Origin: Hyphomicrobiales bacterium
GTDB lineage: Bacteria > Pseudomonadota > Alphaproteobacteria > Rhizobiales > Rhizobiaceae
DNA length: 64,000 nt
Direction of reading: 5' to 3'
NCBI GenBank assembly: GCA_900468625.1
Contig: UBUL01000011.1
Location: 62,001-126,000, forward strand
This document shows, in pieces, positions 20,065 through 28,103 of the stretch. Every line of letters starts with the position of its first letter. Position 1 is the first letter of the stretch. Below the pieces are notes generated by a model that searched no databases, was not told where the DNA came from, and saw nothing but the letters and a program-made list of their open reading frames with translations. A program made the translations under genes and the position numbers.

Positions 20065-20886
20065 ATGAATGTGCTCATCGTCTTCGCTCACCCCGAACCG
20101 AAATCCCTTTCCGCATCGCTGCGCGATGTCGCGATCCAGGAGTTGGAAGCAGCCGGCCATACGGTTCGGGTTTCCAACCTCCATGCCATGCGGTGGAAAT
20201 CCGCGGTCGACCGCACGGATTTCCCTTCCCTGGCTCCCGACGAGCGGCTCATACCGGTCGCCGCCTCCAAACAGGCTTTCAGCACCGATACGCTGACGGA
20301 CGATGTCAAGGCGGAAATCGAAAAGCTTCTCTGGGCCGATACATTGATCCTGCAGTTTCCGCTCTGGTGGTTCTCCATGCCCGCCATCCTGAAAGGCTGG
20401 GTCGACCGTGTGTTTGCATATGGCTTCGCCTATGGCGTCGGCGAGCATAGCGACAAGCGCTGGGGCGATCGCTATGGCGAGGGAACCTTGGCCGGCAAAC
20501 GAGCCATGTTGATCGTGACGGCAGGCGGTTGGGAGGAACACTACGCTCCCCGGGGAATCAATGGACCAATCGACGATCTTCTGTTTCCGATCAATCATGG
20601 GATTCTCTACTACCCGGGCTACAATGTGCTGCCGTCCTTCGTGACGTACAGCACCGATCGCTTCGACGACGTCCGCTTCGAAGCCGCTGCAGAAAGTCTG
20701 CGCGACCGGATGCGTACACTTGAAACGACACGTCCCATCCCTTACCGCCGTCAAAATGGCGGGGATTACCACATCCCGGCCATGCAACTCCGCGCGGAGC
20801 TGAGCGGTTCGAGTGCATCAGGCTTTGCACTACATCTAAAAGATGCTGCTGCATCTACCCAGAGCAGTTCCAGGAAAAGTGCGTAG
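20065..20886 (+). CDS. Flavodoxin-fold NAD(P)H:quinone oxidoreductase
   Basis: NQO1/MdaB-type flavoprotein expected to reduce quinones by two electrons in the cytoplasm. The 273 residues open with MNVLIVFAHPEPKSLSASL, the FMN/FAD-binding loop, and include FPLWWFSMPAILKGWVDRVF and ITAGG-like LIVTAGGWEEHY, which are hallmarks of the family. Family members usually end near residue 210. Here a C-terminal extension of about 60 residues rich in Ser and Ala (ending ASTQSSSRKSA) is present and has no recognisable motif. It is divergent from the LysR gene and probably its target. Confidence 0.85.
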   Translation: MNVLIVFAHPEPKSLSASLRDVAIQELEAAGHTVRVSNLHAMRWKSAVDRTDFPSLAPDERLIPVAASKQAFSTDTLTDDVKAEIEKLLWADTLILQFPLWWFSMPAILKGWVDRVFAYGFAYGVGEHSDKRWGDRYGEGTLAGKRAMLIVTAGGWEEHYAPRGINGPIDDLLFPINHGILYYPGYNVLPSFVTYSTDRFDDVRFEAAAESLRDRMRTLETTRPIPYRRQNGGDYHIPAMQLRAELSGSSASGFALHLKDAAASTQSSSRKSA

Positions 20887-20924
20887 CGGCTTTCCGCCGG
20901 GAATGTGCAAAGAAACAAGAATAT

Positions 20925-20965
20925 AGAGCGTTTTCGCGATTCAAGAAAAAAGGGGGAAACGCTCT
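20925..20965. repeat. Imperfect hairpin after the quinone reductase gene
   Basis: Nine-base inverted arms AGAGCGTTT (20925-20933) and AAACGCTCT (20957-20965) enclose 23 bases containing AAGAAAAAAGGGGG. It lies between converging genes and may act as a terminator in either direction or be a copy of a dispersed rhizobial repeat. Only one copy was noticed in the window. Confidence 0.4.
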
Positions 20966-20993
20966 TAGGCAGCCCGGTTTGCAAATCTATCGC

Positions 20994-21263
20994 TTACCAA
21001 CTGAAACGAGGACCAAACGAGCCGTAGGAACCGGGCACTGACCCGCTTGGAGCTAACTCATTGTCTCGTTGAACCCTCTCTTCCCATCGCCGGCGTTCGG
21101 CGGCCTTATCCTTGGCGGGATCTGACGATTTGCTCGCGGTTGCGGAACGAGAGTGACTGCCCGTTCCGCCGGCCGTCGAGCAGGAAACAAAGAAAACAGC
21201 AGGGAAAACAATCAGAGCGGCTAAGGCAGTTACCCTGGCGAGCCCGTAGTGGATCGGCTGCAT
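20994..21263 (-). CDS. Small putative lipoprotein
   Basis: 89-residue protein of unknown function. From ATG 21263 (AGGG seven bases upstream) it has a hydrophobic signal segment ending in a lipobox-like FFVSCS, then a Ser/Thr-rich linker and a charged stretch (AKDKAAERRRWEERVQRDNE), and ends GSYGSFGPRFSW. This is the pattern of small outer-membrane or periplasmic lipoproteins. ATG 21269 is also possible. It converges with the quinone reductase gene. Confidence 0.55.
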   Translation of the reverse strand: MQPIHYGLARVTALAALIVFPAVFFVSCSTAGGTGSHSRSATASKSSDPAKDKAAERRRWEERVQRDNELAPSGSVPGSYGSFGPRFSW

Positions 21264-21691
21264 ACACATACCCTGCGCTCTCTCATGATCGTCCGTCATA
21301 AGAAGAGATGTTATTCGATTTCGCATCGAACGGAAACATGTTGGCCAAGTGCCGCAACAACGGGCAGGGGCATTTGGCCATGTCCGACATGTGGCTGATC
21401 GAATTTGATAATGGGATTGCTTGTTCTATTTTTCGCGCATTCTCCGATCAACCGGAATGTCATTCCGGAACGATCCGGAACATCGTTGACGAGAAATCTC
21501 CGCTCATATTCGAGCCGCGGATATTTCGGAATTGCGTTTGCCATATACCGCATGCCCCAAATGACGAGCCTGATTCATTGAAACGTTTGGTTGACAGGCA
21601 AGCCGCGGCCTGTTTTACAGGTTGCAGTACGTCCGATCCTCGGTTACCTGTCGTCGCACCTGCCTCGCATCAAATCTTCAATGGATTCTCA
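21264..21691. other. Gap without a supported gene
   Basis: About 430 bases with no coding pattern I trust. A plus-strand frame is open from 21308 but its first 128 codons look unlike protein-coding DNA of the neighbours. It should hold the promoter of the small lipoprotein gene. Confidence 0.4.
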
Positions 21692-21925
21692 ATGATCGAT
21701 ATCGTTCGCATCGCATGCCTCGTCCCGATCGTGATCGGCATCGGCGGCGGCTGGCGACGCATCATGGCGACCAATGTTCAGGCCGCAAACAATGCAGCCT
21801 TCAAGACCGATAAGGCAGCAAGAAAGGCCTTCTTTCGGGAGAGAAGAGGCACAACCTGGCGCCTCCTTCTGATCGGCTGGATCGGAATCGCGCTGCTGAT
21901 TGCGACGTTCTTCATCGCTTCCTAA
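21692..21925 (+). CDS. Small hypothetical membrane protein
   Basis: 77 residues predicted with two transmembrane segments: IVRIACLVPIVIGIGGGW near the N-terminus and WRLLLIGWIGIALLIATFFI at the C-terminus. They are separated by a charged cytoplasmic loop (KTDKAARKAFFRERRG). ATG 21692 is the start that places the first helix at the N-terminus. No strong ribosome-binding site is visible. No family recognised. Confidence 0.45.
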   Translation: MIDIVRIACLVPIVIGIGGGWRRIMATNVQAANNAAFKTDKAARKAFFRERRGTTWRLLLIGWIGIALLIATFFIAS

Positions 21926-22100
21926 AGAATTAGCTTTTCTTCGATTCGCGGAGACGCTCTATCTTCTTGATTCTTTTCGTATTTTTCTGCGGAAAGCCGC
22001 TGCGCATCGTTCCTGGAAATGCTCCGGGAGGTCAGCAACGGGCCTATGTCCAAATCGCTAAGCCAAGTCGCCTGAAAACGCGGGGCCGGATATTGCGATC

Positions 22101-22577
22101 TCAATGCGTGGATATTGGCTGCGGCTGGTTGAGGCGACTGCGGACGGCGGTCAGTTCCGAGGTCGTGTGGTTGAGGCGGTCTGCAAGCACGCGCATGATC
22201 TCGACGGCCATTTCCGGAAAATCGCTGAGCAGCTTCAGGAAATGTTCCTTGCTGATCTTCAGCGCTTCCAGCCTCGAGGTCGCTTTCACCGTGGCCGTAC
22301 GGGAGACATCGCAGAGAATGGCAATTTCGCCGACGATGGAATTGACGTCGACTTCCGCCACCTTGATCTCGCCGGCTGGGCTATCGACGAGAATATCAGC
22401 AGTTCCTGAAAGAACAACATATGCAGCATCACCTTGATCGCCCTGATGAAATAGGGTTTGGCCAGCATTGTAGCTGACCCGATCCGACGTAAACGCCAAG
22501 AGTTTCAATTTTGCGGGTGCGATGCGCGAAAAAATCGGCACCCGCTTCAGCATTTCAACTTCATCCTTCAGAAGCAT
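22101..22577 (-). CDS. Stand-alone cyclic-nucleotide-binding domain protein
   Basis: 158-residue protein made almost entirely of one cNMP-binding (Crp/Fnr-type) domain, with MLKRVPIFSRIAPAKLKLLAF at the start and the phosphate-binding cassette VGEIAILCDVSRTATVKA. The Glu and Arg that hold cAMP/cGMP are kept, so nucleotide binding is likely. There is no DNA-binding helix-turn-helix after the C-helix (the chain ends at SRLNQPQPISTH), so it is a sensor or adaptor and not a transcription factor. It follows the degenerate ABC protein by 53 bases on the same strand, suggesting one transcript and a joint function. Confidence 0.83.
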   Translation of the reverse strand: MLLKDEVEMLKRVPIFSRIAPAKLKLLAFTSDRVSYNAGQTLFHQGDQGDAAYVVLSGTADILVDSPAGEIKVAEVDVNSIVGEIAILCDVSRTATVKATSRLEALKISKEHFLKLLSDFPEMAVEIMRVLADRLNHTTSELTAVRSRLNQPQPISTH

Positions 22578-22630
22578 GAGCTTCGATACCCCCAGTGTTC
22601 GGCCCCAGACGCCACTGTCGAGATAGGATA

Positions 22631-25345
22631 TTACGATAACAGTTCTTTGAACATACCGTTTTTCTCCAAAAGATCGGTCGTGGAGCCGCTTTCGACGAGA
22701 CTCCCATGGTCGAAGACCAGAACACGGTCGAACAATTCCGCAAAGCCGGGATTGGACAGCACCCAGATGATCGCCGGCGCATAGCCGGCGCTGTCGTGCC
22801 CGTGCAGAATGGCCCTCGCGATCTGATCCTGAACGCGATGATCGAGCGCAGGAAGCGGGCGATTACAGATGATATAGTCGGCCCGCTTCAAAAGCGCACG
22901 CCCCAGATTGAGCTTCTGGCGCTGCACATTCGTCAGACGCTTGCCGCCCGAGCCGACGTCGAAATCCAGACCGATCGACAGGACGCTGTCGTGCATTCCA
23001 AGACGCCCGAATACATCATACATGATCTGGTGGATCTGCTCCGGCGCATTGGCCTGCTGATGGGCGATACGGCCGAACAGCACATTATCCATCAAAGTCG
23101 CAGAAGCGGTGAAGCGCTCGGGATCGTAGCGCTCGATCACGCTTGCAAGATCGGCGGGAATATTCTCGTAGAACGTCGCGCGCGCCTGCACGATCTTTTC
23201 CATCAGCACCTGCGTCAGAAGACCGAAACGATGGCGCGGCTCGATGTAGGAGAAGCTCAGGCGGATGATGGCCGCGCGCTCGTCATCGGTCGCGGCCTCG
23301 TAACCCTTGCCGTTCAGCTTTTGCAGCAATGCCTCATAGGTCGGGATGTCTTCTGCCGTCATAAAGGTCAGCTGCTGGAAGAACGGATGGTCGGGCGGCA
23401 GATCGGTGAACAGCTCGACCGCGTTTTCGGCGATCTCCAGACCCATGTCATAGAGGTCGGACACCAGGCCCGTCTCGGTGAAAATCTGCCGGAAATAGGG
23501 ATGCGCGGCAAGCTTGCGATTGGTCATCTGCGGCCGCTTCAGCGTGCCGAACAGCAGATTTTCGCCGACCGTCGCCTGCAGATTATAGGTATCGAACTGG
23601 AAGGGAACGACGAGATCCTCGAGCTTTTCCTCTTCCAGCCGCAACCGCAATGCCTGCCGCAGCTCGACGATGCGGGAGGTCAGATCCTGATGCGTCGCGG
23701 CATCGACATTCGAGCGCAATGCCATGTCGAAAATATCCTGCGACATCGCCACCGCATCGAGAACCGGGCGGATTACGGAATAGATGTCATCCGGCCCCGT
23801 TGCGCCGGCGGCGGCATAATCGACCCAATCGCTATTGAGATCGAATTCCGGATTGGCCGCACGCCGGGCCTCGGCCATGCTCCACTTGGTCTTCGTGGCC
23901 TCCTCCTCGTCGTAGACGGGGGCGATGAGCGGCGCATGCTTGAGGCCGTAGAGAAGATTGCTGCGCAAGGTGCCGTGGAAGAAGAACGTTTCGGAGGAGG
24001 CATAGGCGATGCGCCGGCCGGTTATCGATTCCGGCAGTTCCAGGATATCCCGCCCGTCGATGGAGATGCGGCCGCTGTCCGGCCAGATCAGGCGGCCGAA
24101 CGCTTCGGCCAGATATTCGCCGCCGGCACCGCTGTCGCCGACGATCGCGACCTTTTCTCCAGGGTGAATTTCGACAGAAACATGATCCAGCACGCGAGCG
24201 CCGCTGTCGTCGACGACGGTCAGATTGGTCGCAACGAGAGAATGAGTGATGCGGCCGGCCGGCGCGTGCGAGACGAGTTGGATTTTCGGGTCGATCAGAT
24301 TGTCGACGCTGAACTGCTCGACCACCTGATTGTATTTTACCTGAACGTCCTGGCGCGACTGATCCCAGTCGATCAGTTCCTTCAGCGGCCCGGGCAGGTC
24401 CTTATAGGCATTGATGACGGCAACGAGCTGACCGATGTCCAGGCGGCCCTGCAGAGCCAGGAAGCCGCCGATCAGGTAGAAGAGGAAAGGCGTGACCTGC
24501 GCAAGGAAGTTGTTGATGAATTTCACCAGGAACTTCCATTGATAGAGATCGTAACGGATCGAAAAGATCAATCCGAGCCGGTGGGCGATATCGGCGCGCT
24601 CCAGGTTCGTGGTGTCGTTGGCGTGGATGGTGCCGATACCGTCCACGATCTCGCCGACACGGCCGGAAAGTTCGCGTGCCGTCAGCTGCCGCTGGCGGCC
24701 GAGCTCCAGGAGGCGCTTGCGCATGCGGGGAATGACGATCGCCTGCACGGCGACGATGGCAGCGGCAATCATGCCGAGCCAGAAATTCTGCATGACGATG
24801 AAGACGAGCGCGGTCACAGCCTGGCCGCCGAGTAGCGCCGGCTGCACGAAGGCATCGCCCGTGAAGCCGCCCATAGGCTCCACCTCGTCCTTGATCATGG
24901 TGGCGATTTCCGCAGGCTTCACCCGCTTGAAATGGGCGGGAGGAAAGCGCAATACGCGATCGATCAGCTCGAAACGAATGCGGCGAAGCATGCGCTCGCC
25001 GAGCCGTCCCTTGTAGGTATTGATGTAAAGCTTGAAGAGGCCATTGAGCACGACAAGCGCCAGGAATACCAGGCTCAGCGCTATCAGCATCCACATGCGG
25101 GTGAGCTGCACGCCATGAAACACTTCGATGTGCCCCATCAGCGGCACATCGAAGGCGATGTGCAGGAAGGTCTGCGTGTCGCCGGGATGCTCGAACCCCT
25201 TGCCCTGGATCGGCCCGTTGACGATCTGCTTCGGCAGGTCGAAAGATAGGAAATACGGGATCATGGAGGCCGCAACGACAAGCAGTATCCAGATCTGCTC
25301 CAGCCGGGTATTCGACCAAATATAACGCGCTAGGCTTTTTTCCAT
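22631..25345 (-). CDS. ABC-exporter-like membrane protein with degenerate, expanded nucleotide-binding domain
   Basis: 904 residues. An N-terminal type-IV exporter membrane domain (about 15-320, six helices, with MLRRIRFELIDRVLRFPPAHF) is followed by an NBD-like region (about 370-904). Every ATPase motif is altered. The Walker A reads GDSGAGGEY (403-411), so the invariant Lys is G409 and the Ser/Thr is E410. The Q-loop Gln is replaced (YASSETF, S451). The signature is LTNVQRQ (804-810). Walker B ends ICNRP with N828-R829 in place of Asp-Glu, and the H-loop reads WVLSNP. Between Q-loop and signature lie about 350 residues where about 90 would be normal. The motif TxxxNxxxG recurs there three times (459-467, 592-600, 750-758). 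ATP hydrolysis is therefore unlikely. The upstream glycosyltransferases and downstream cNMP-binding protein suggest a role in regulated envelope glycan handling (inference). Confidence 0.85.
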   Translation of the reverse strand: MEKSLARYIWSNTRLEQIWILLVVAASMIPYFLSFDLPKQIVNGPIQGKGFEHPGDTQTFLHIAFDVPLMGHIEVFHGVQLTRMWMLIALSLVFLALVVLNGLFKLYINTYKGRLGERMLRRIRFELIDRVLRFPPAHFKRVKPAEIATMIKDEVEPMGGFTGDAFVQPALLGGQAVTALVFIVMQNFWLGMIAAAIVAVQAIVIPRMRKRLLELGRQRQLTARELSGRVGEIVDGIGTIHANDTTNLERADIAHRLGLIFSIRYDLYQWKFLVKFINNFLAQVTPFLFYLIGGFLALQGRLDIGQLVAVINAYKDLPGPLKELIDWDQSRQDVQVKYNQVVEQFSVDNLIDPKIQLVSHAPAGRITHSLVATNLTVVDDSGARVLDHVSVEIHPGEKVAIVGDSGAGGEYLAEAFGRLIWPDSGRISIDGRDILELPESITGRRIAYASSETFFFHGTLRSNLLYGLKHAPLIAPVYDEEEATKTKWSMAEARRAANPEFDLNSDWVDYAAAGATGPDDIYSVIRPVLDAVAMSQDIFDMALRSNVDAATHQDLTSRIVELRQALRLRLEEEKLEDLVVPFQFDTYNLQATVGENLLFGTLKRPQMTNRKLAAHPYFRQIFTETGLVSDLYDMGLEIAENAVELFTDLPPDHPFFQQLTFMTAEDIPTYEALLQKLNGKGYEAATDDERAAIIRLSFSYIEPRHRFGLLTQVLMEKIVQARATFYENIPADLASVIERYDPERFTASATLMDNVLFGRIAHQQANAPEQIHQIMYDVFGRLGMHDSVLSIGLDFDVGSGGKRLTNVQRQKLNLGRALLKRADYIICNRPLPALDHRVQDQIARAILHGHDSAGYAPAIIWVLSNPGFAELFDRVLVFDHGSLVESGSTTDLLEKNGMFKELLS

Positions 25346-25684
25346 TGCTTACTGCAAGCTTTCAAATTCAACGCCCAGCGCCGGCCGGACGCCGGCACCG
25401 ATGTTGCAGGGATGCGGGAAGTTTTCGTTGCGGATACGTGGCCCCATGTGTGAAAAGAGACGCCGCCCGGTCTTTCGTCCACGCTCCTCCCGATTCATCG
25501 ATTTCTTGATTTATATCACAAGATTGCAGGAATCCAGGAGGATAAAACGACAGGGTGCCCTCGATAGCCGATGTACCTGTTCCCTAAGGCATCCGGCGAT
25601 CTCTCAGATTCGCCTCGCGCGCTTTAATCGTTGATTTTGCGTATGTCGTTGTCACAAGACCGGGGACACTTTGCGCAACCGGCT
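25346..25684. other. Gap upstream of the degenerate ABC gene with an FNR/FixK-like box
   Basis: No gene is supported in these 339 bases. The notable element is TTGATTTATATCAC at 25506-25519, which matches the FNR/FixK consensus TTGAT-N4-ATCAA at nine of ten positions. It lies about 160 bases upstream of the ABC start on the coding strand and could be a promoter element, though one such match can arise by chance. Confidence 0.35.
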
Positions 25685-26830
25685 CTATGTCATCCGGCGT
25701 AGTATGGCCGATGTTCTGGCAGCGCCGCCGAGATCGATATCCGGATTGCCCGGCTTGGGTCGCGCCAGCGCGATCTCGACCGCCTCGGCCAACAAATCGG
25801 TCGTCAGCCCCGCCTCCGGCAGGGCCAGTGCCAGCCCCAATTTCTCCAGCCGTTCGGCTCGGACGGACTGCTCCGTCTCGCCGCCGGCCGTGAAAGGAAC
25901 CAGAATGGCGCGGCAGCGCGCCACGAGAAGATCGCCGACCGTATTGTAGCCGGCCTGCGAAATCGACAGCGCCGCTCCGCGCAGGAGAGAGGGAAAATCC
26001 TTGCGGAAGCGGACAAGCTCGACATTGCCGGGCGCATCCTTGGCGAGACCGGCATAATCCTGTTCGGGCAGGTTCGGGCCAGCGATGAGCAGCCAGCGGC
26101 GATCGGCCGCCATGCGGCTTGCCGCCTCGAGCGATGCGCGGATAAGATCGCGTCCGACCGCGCCGCCGCCGGCCGAAACGACGATGTCGAAGGTTTCGGC
26201 AGGCTCCGGCGGCAAAGCGGGTGCCACAAGGCCCGTATAGACGACCTTGTCGGCGATCGCCTCGGTCAGCGGAAAAGTTTCTTCCAGCCGGACGAAATGC
26301 GGATCGCCATGGACGAGGACACCATCGAAATGATCGCGCAGGAGGCCGACCGTCTCCTCGTCGCGCCCCGGCTTCTTCTGCTGCTGCAGAATATCGCGCA
26401 CCGAGGTGTAGAGCCTTGGCTTCGGGTCAGATTTGGCAATGGCGTCGAGCAGAGGCAGAAGCTCGAAACGCATCTGCCTGCGCCCGAAGGGAAATGCCTC
26501 GATGATGACGACATCGGGTGCCGCCTTCCGGAATGCCTCCAGCAGAAGATCGCGGCGGCGGGACAGAAACTCTTCGCCGACGGGGTTGCCGGACTGATCG
26601 GCGAGGCCGGAAAAACCGGCACTGCTGGCGACCACGGCCGGCAGTGTCACGGAGGTCACATCAGCACCGGGAAATCCGTTGACCGGTATGCCGCCGGTGA
26701 CGACCGTGACTTCGCACCCATCCTTCGCCAGCGCACCGGCAATGCGGCTCGCCCGCGCCAGATGGCCGATGCCGAGCAGATGTTGAACATAGAAGAAAAC
26801 GCGCAAGGGCGGGGAATACGAGGCCGTCAT
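25685..26830 (-). CDS. MurG-like glycosyltransferase
   Basis: 381-residue GT-B-fold transferase. The N-terminal domain opens with FFYVQHLLGIGHLARASRIAGAL, the acceptor-side G-x-G-H motif of MurG-like enzymes. The C-terminal domain has the donor site VVSAGGGAVGRDL and LSISQAGYNTVGDLL with FTAGGETEQ, as in UDP-sugar transferases. The ATG at 26830 overlaps the stop of the upstream GT4 gene (ATGA), so translation is coupled. It shares the GxGHLxR and GYNT motifs with the first gene of this set (28104-29318), so the two are paralogues. Sugar and acceptor are unknown. Confidence 0.82.
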   Translation of the reverse strand: MTASYSPPLRVFFYVQHLLGIGHLARASRIAGALAKDGCEVTVVTGGIPVNGFPGADVTSVTLPAVVASSAGFSGLADQSGNPVGEEFLSRRRDLLLEAFRKAAPDVVIIEAFPFGRRQMRFELLPLLDAIAKSDPKPRLYTSVRDILQQQKKPGRDEETVGLLRDHFDGVLVHGDPHFVRLEETFPLTEAIADKVVYTGLVAPALPPEPAETFDIVVSAGGGAVGRDLIRASLEAASRMAADRRWLLIAGPNLPEQDYAGLAKDAPGNVELVRFRKDFPSLLRGAALSISQAGYNTVGDLLVARCRAILVPFTAGGETEQSVRAERLEKLGLALALPEAGLTTDLLAEAVEIALARPKPGNPDIDLGGAARTSAILRRMT

Positions 26831-28086
26831 GCGGATTTCCGCCATTGCTCTTCCTTCTGCCACTGTTCCTCGAACAATCCGGTCAATTGCCGTATGCTGG
26901 CATGATAGTCGAAATGCTCGCGCACCCGCCTTTCGGCCGCTTCGCCAAGTCTGTGACGCAGCGCCGGATTGCGAATGGCAGATTCCAACACCGCAGCGAG
27001 CGCCTGCGGATCCTCCGAAGGAACGACAAGCCCATTCGTGCCATCCTCAAGCAGTTCGGGAACGCCGGAGACATTGGTGGACACGCAGACAAGCCGCTGG
27101 CTCGAAGCTTCCACGAGCACATTCGGCAGCCCGTCACGATCGCCATCGGCCGCCACCCGGCAGGCGAGCGCAAAAATATCGGCCTGGCGATAATGGGCAA
27201 GCACATCCTCCTGGGCAAGAGCACCCTTCCAGGCGATGCGATCGGCAATACCGAGCGTATCGGCCAAGGCCTTCAATTTTGGCAGGCCCTCACCGCCGCC
27301 GATATGGGTAAAACGCCAATGGAGATCGCGGGGCAACAGCGCCAGGGCGTTCAGCAGCACGTCGTAGCCCTTCTTCTCGACCGCGCGGCCGACGCTGAGA
27401 AGGAAGGCCGGATCGGAAAGATCCGTACCATTGCGATGAGAATGTTCACCGGCAAAGGATCCGAAGCGATCGAGGTCCAGGCCGTGATAGCTCAGATATA
27501 CCTTGTCGTCCGCGCCGATCAAATCGCGCATGTGCTCGAAGCCGGTGCGCGTGCAGGTCACCGTCCAGCGGGCACGGTCGAGCTTTTCCGAGAGCTCCCA
27601 GTCCGGCGAGGTCCAGATATCCTTGGCATGGGCAGAACATGTCCACGGGATGCCGGTCATGATGCTGGCATAGGCCGTCACCGAGGCGGGTGTATGGATG
27701 AAATGCGCATGCAGCCATTCGCCGCCGTCCGGCCATTCATGCGCCAGCACCAATGCCTGGCCGAAGCGCCGCACGCGGTTCGGCGTGATATCCCGTTTGA
27801 GATCGGCCCAGAATTGCTTCAGGAGCGGCTTGAACCCGGGCTTGCGAATACCGGCAAAGAAGGCGCGAAGCACTCTCAACGGCTCGTCGTGCAGGTATTC
27901 CGGCAGATAAACGACGCGCGCCCTGATCTCGTCATGCACCGGATGTCGCTTCTTGTCCGTGGGCTTGCGCATCGAAATCAACGTCAGGTCGAAGCCGGCC
28001 TTTTCCAGACCGAGCAGCTCCTGCGCAATGAAGGTTTCCGACAGGCGGGGATAGCCTTTCAGGACGACCAGTATTTTCTTCCGCAT
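26827..28086 (-). CDS. Family 4 glycosyltransferase
   Basis: 419-residue retaining GT-B enzyme. N-terminal domain: LVVLKGYPRLSETFIAQELLGLEKAGFDL, typical for exopolysaccharide GT4 enzymes. C-terminal donor domain (about 225-400): LLSVGRAVEKKGYDVLLNALALL, with FALACRVAADGDRDGLPNVLVEASSQ supplying the EX7E-type region. The context between two MurG-like transferases indicates assembly of one glycan by three consecutive steps. It starts 17 bases after the upstream gene's stop and overlaps the downstream one by four bases. Confidence 0.86.
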   Translation of the reverse strand: MRKKILVVLKGYPRLSETFIAQELLGLEKAGFDLTLISMRKPTDKKRHPVHDEIRARVVYLPEYLHDEPLRVLRAFFAGIRKPGFKPLLKQFWADLKRDITPNRVRRFGQALVLAHEWPDGGEWLHAHFIHTPASVTAYASIMTGIPWTCSAHAKDIWTSPDWELSEKLDRARWTVTCTRTGFEHMRDLIGADDKVYLSYHGLDLDRFGSFAGEHSHRNGTDLSDPAFLLSVGRAVEKKGYDVLLNALALLPRDLHWRFTHIGGGEGLPKLKALADTLGIADRIAWKGALAQEDVLAHYRQADIFALACRVAADGDRDGLPNVLVEASSQRLVCVSTNVSGVPELLEDGTNGLVVPSEDPQALAAVLESAIRNPALRHRLGEAAERRVREHFDYHASIRQLTGLFEEQWQKEEQWRKSA

Positions 28087-28103
28087 CGACAGGTTCCGGT
28101 ATT

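Noticed and set aside
22706..24835. 709-codon plus-strand open frame
   Set aside because: It is antisense to the degenerate ABC gene. Its translation has no domain or signal and its composition is that of a reverse-strand shadow in GC-rich DNA.
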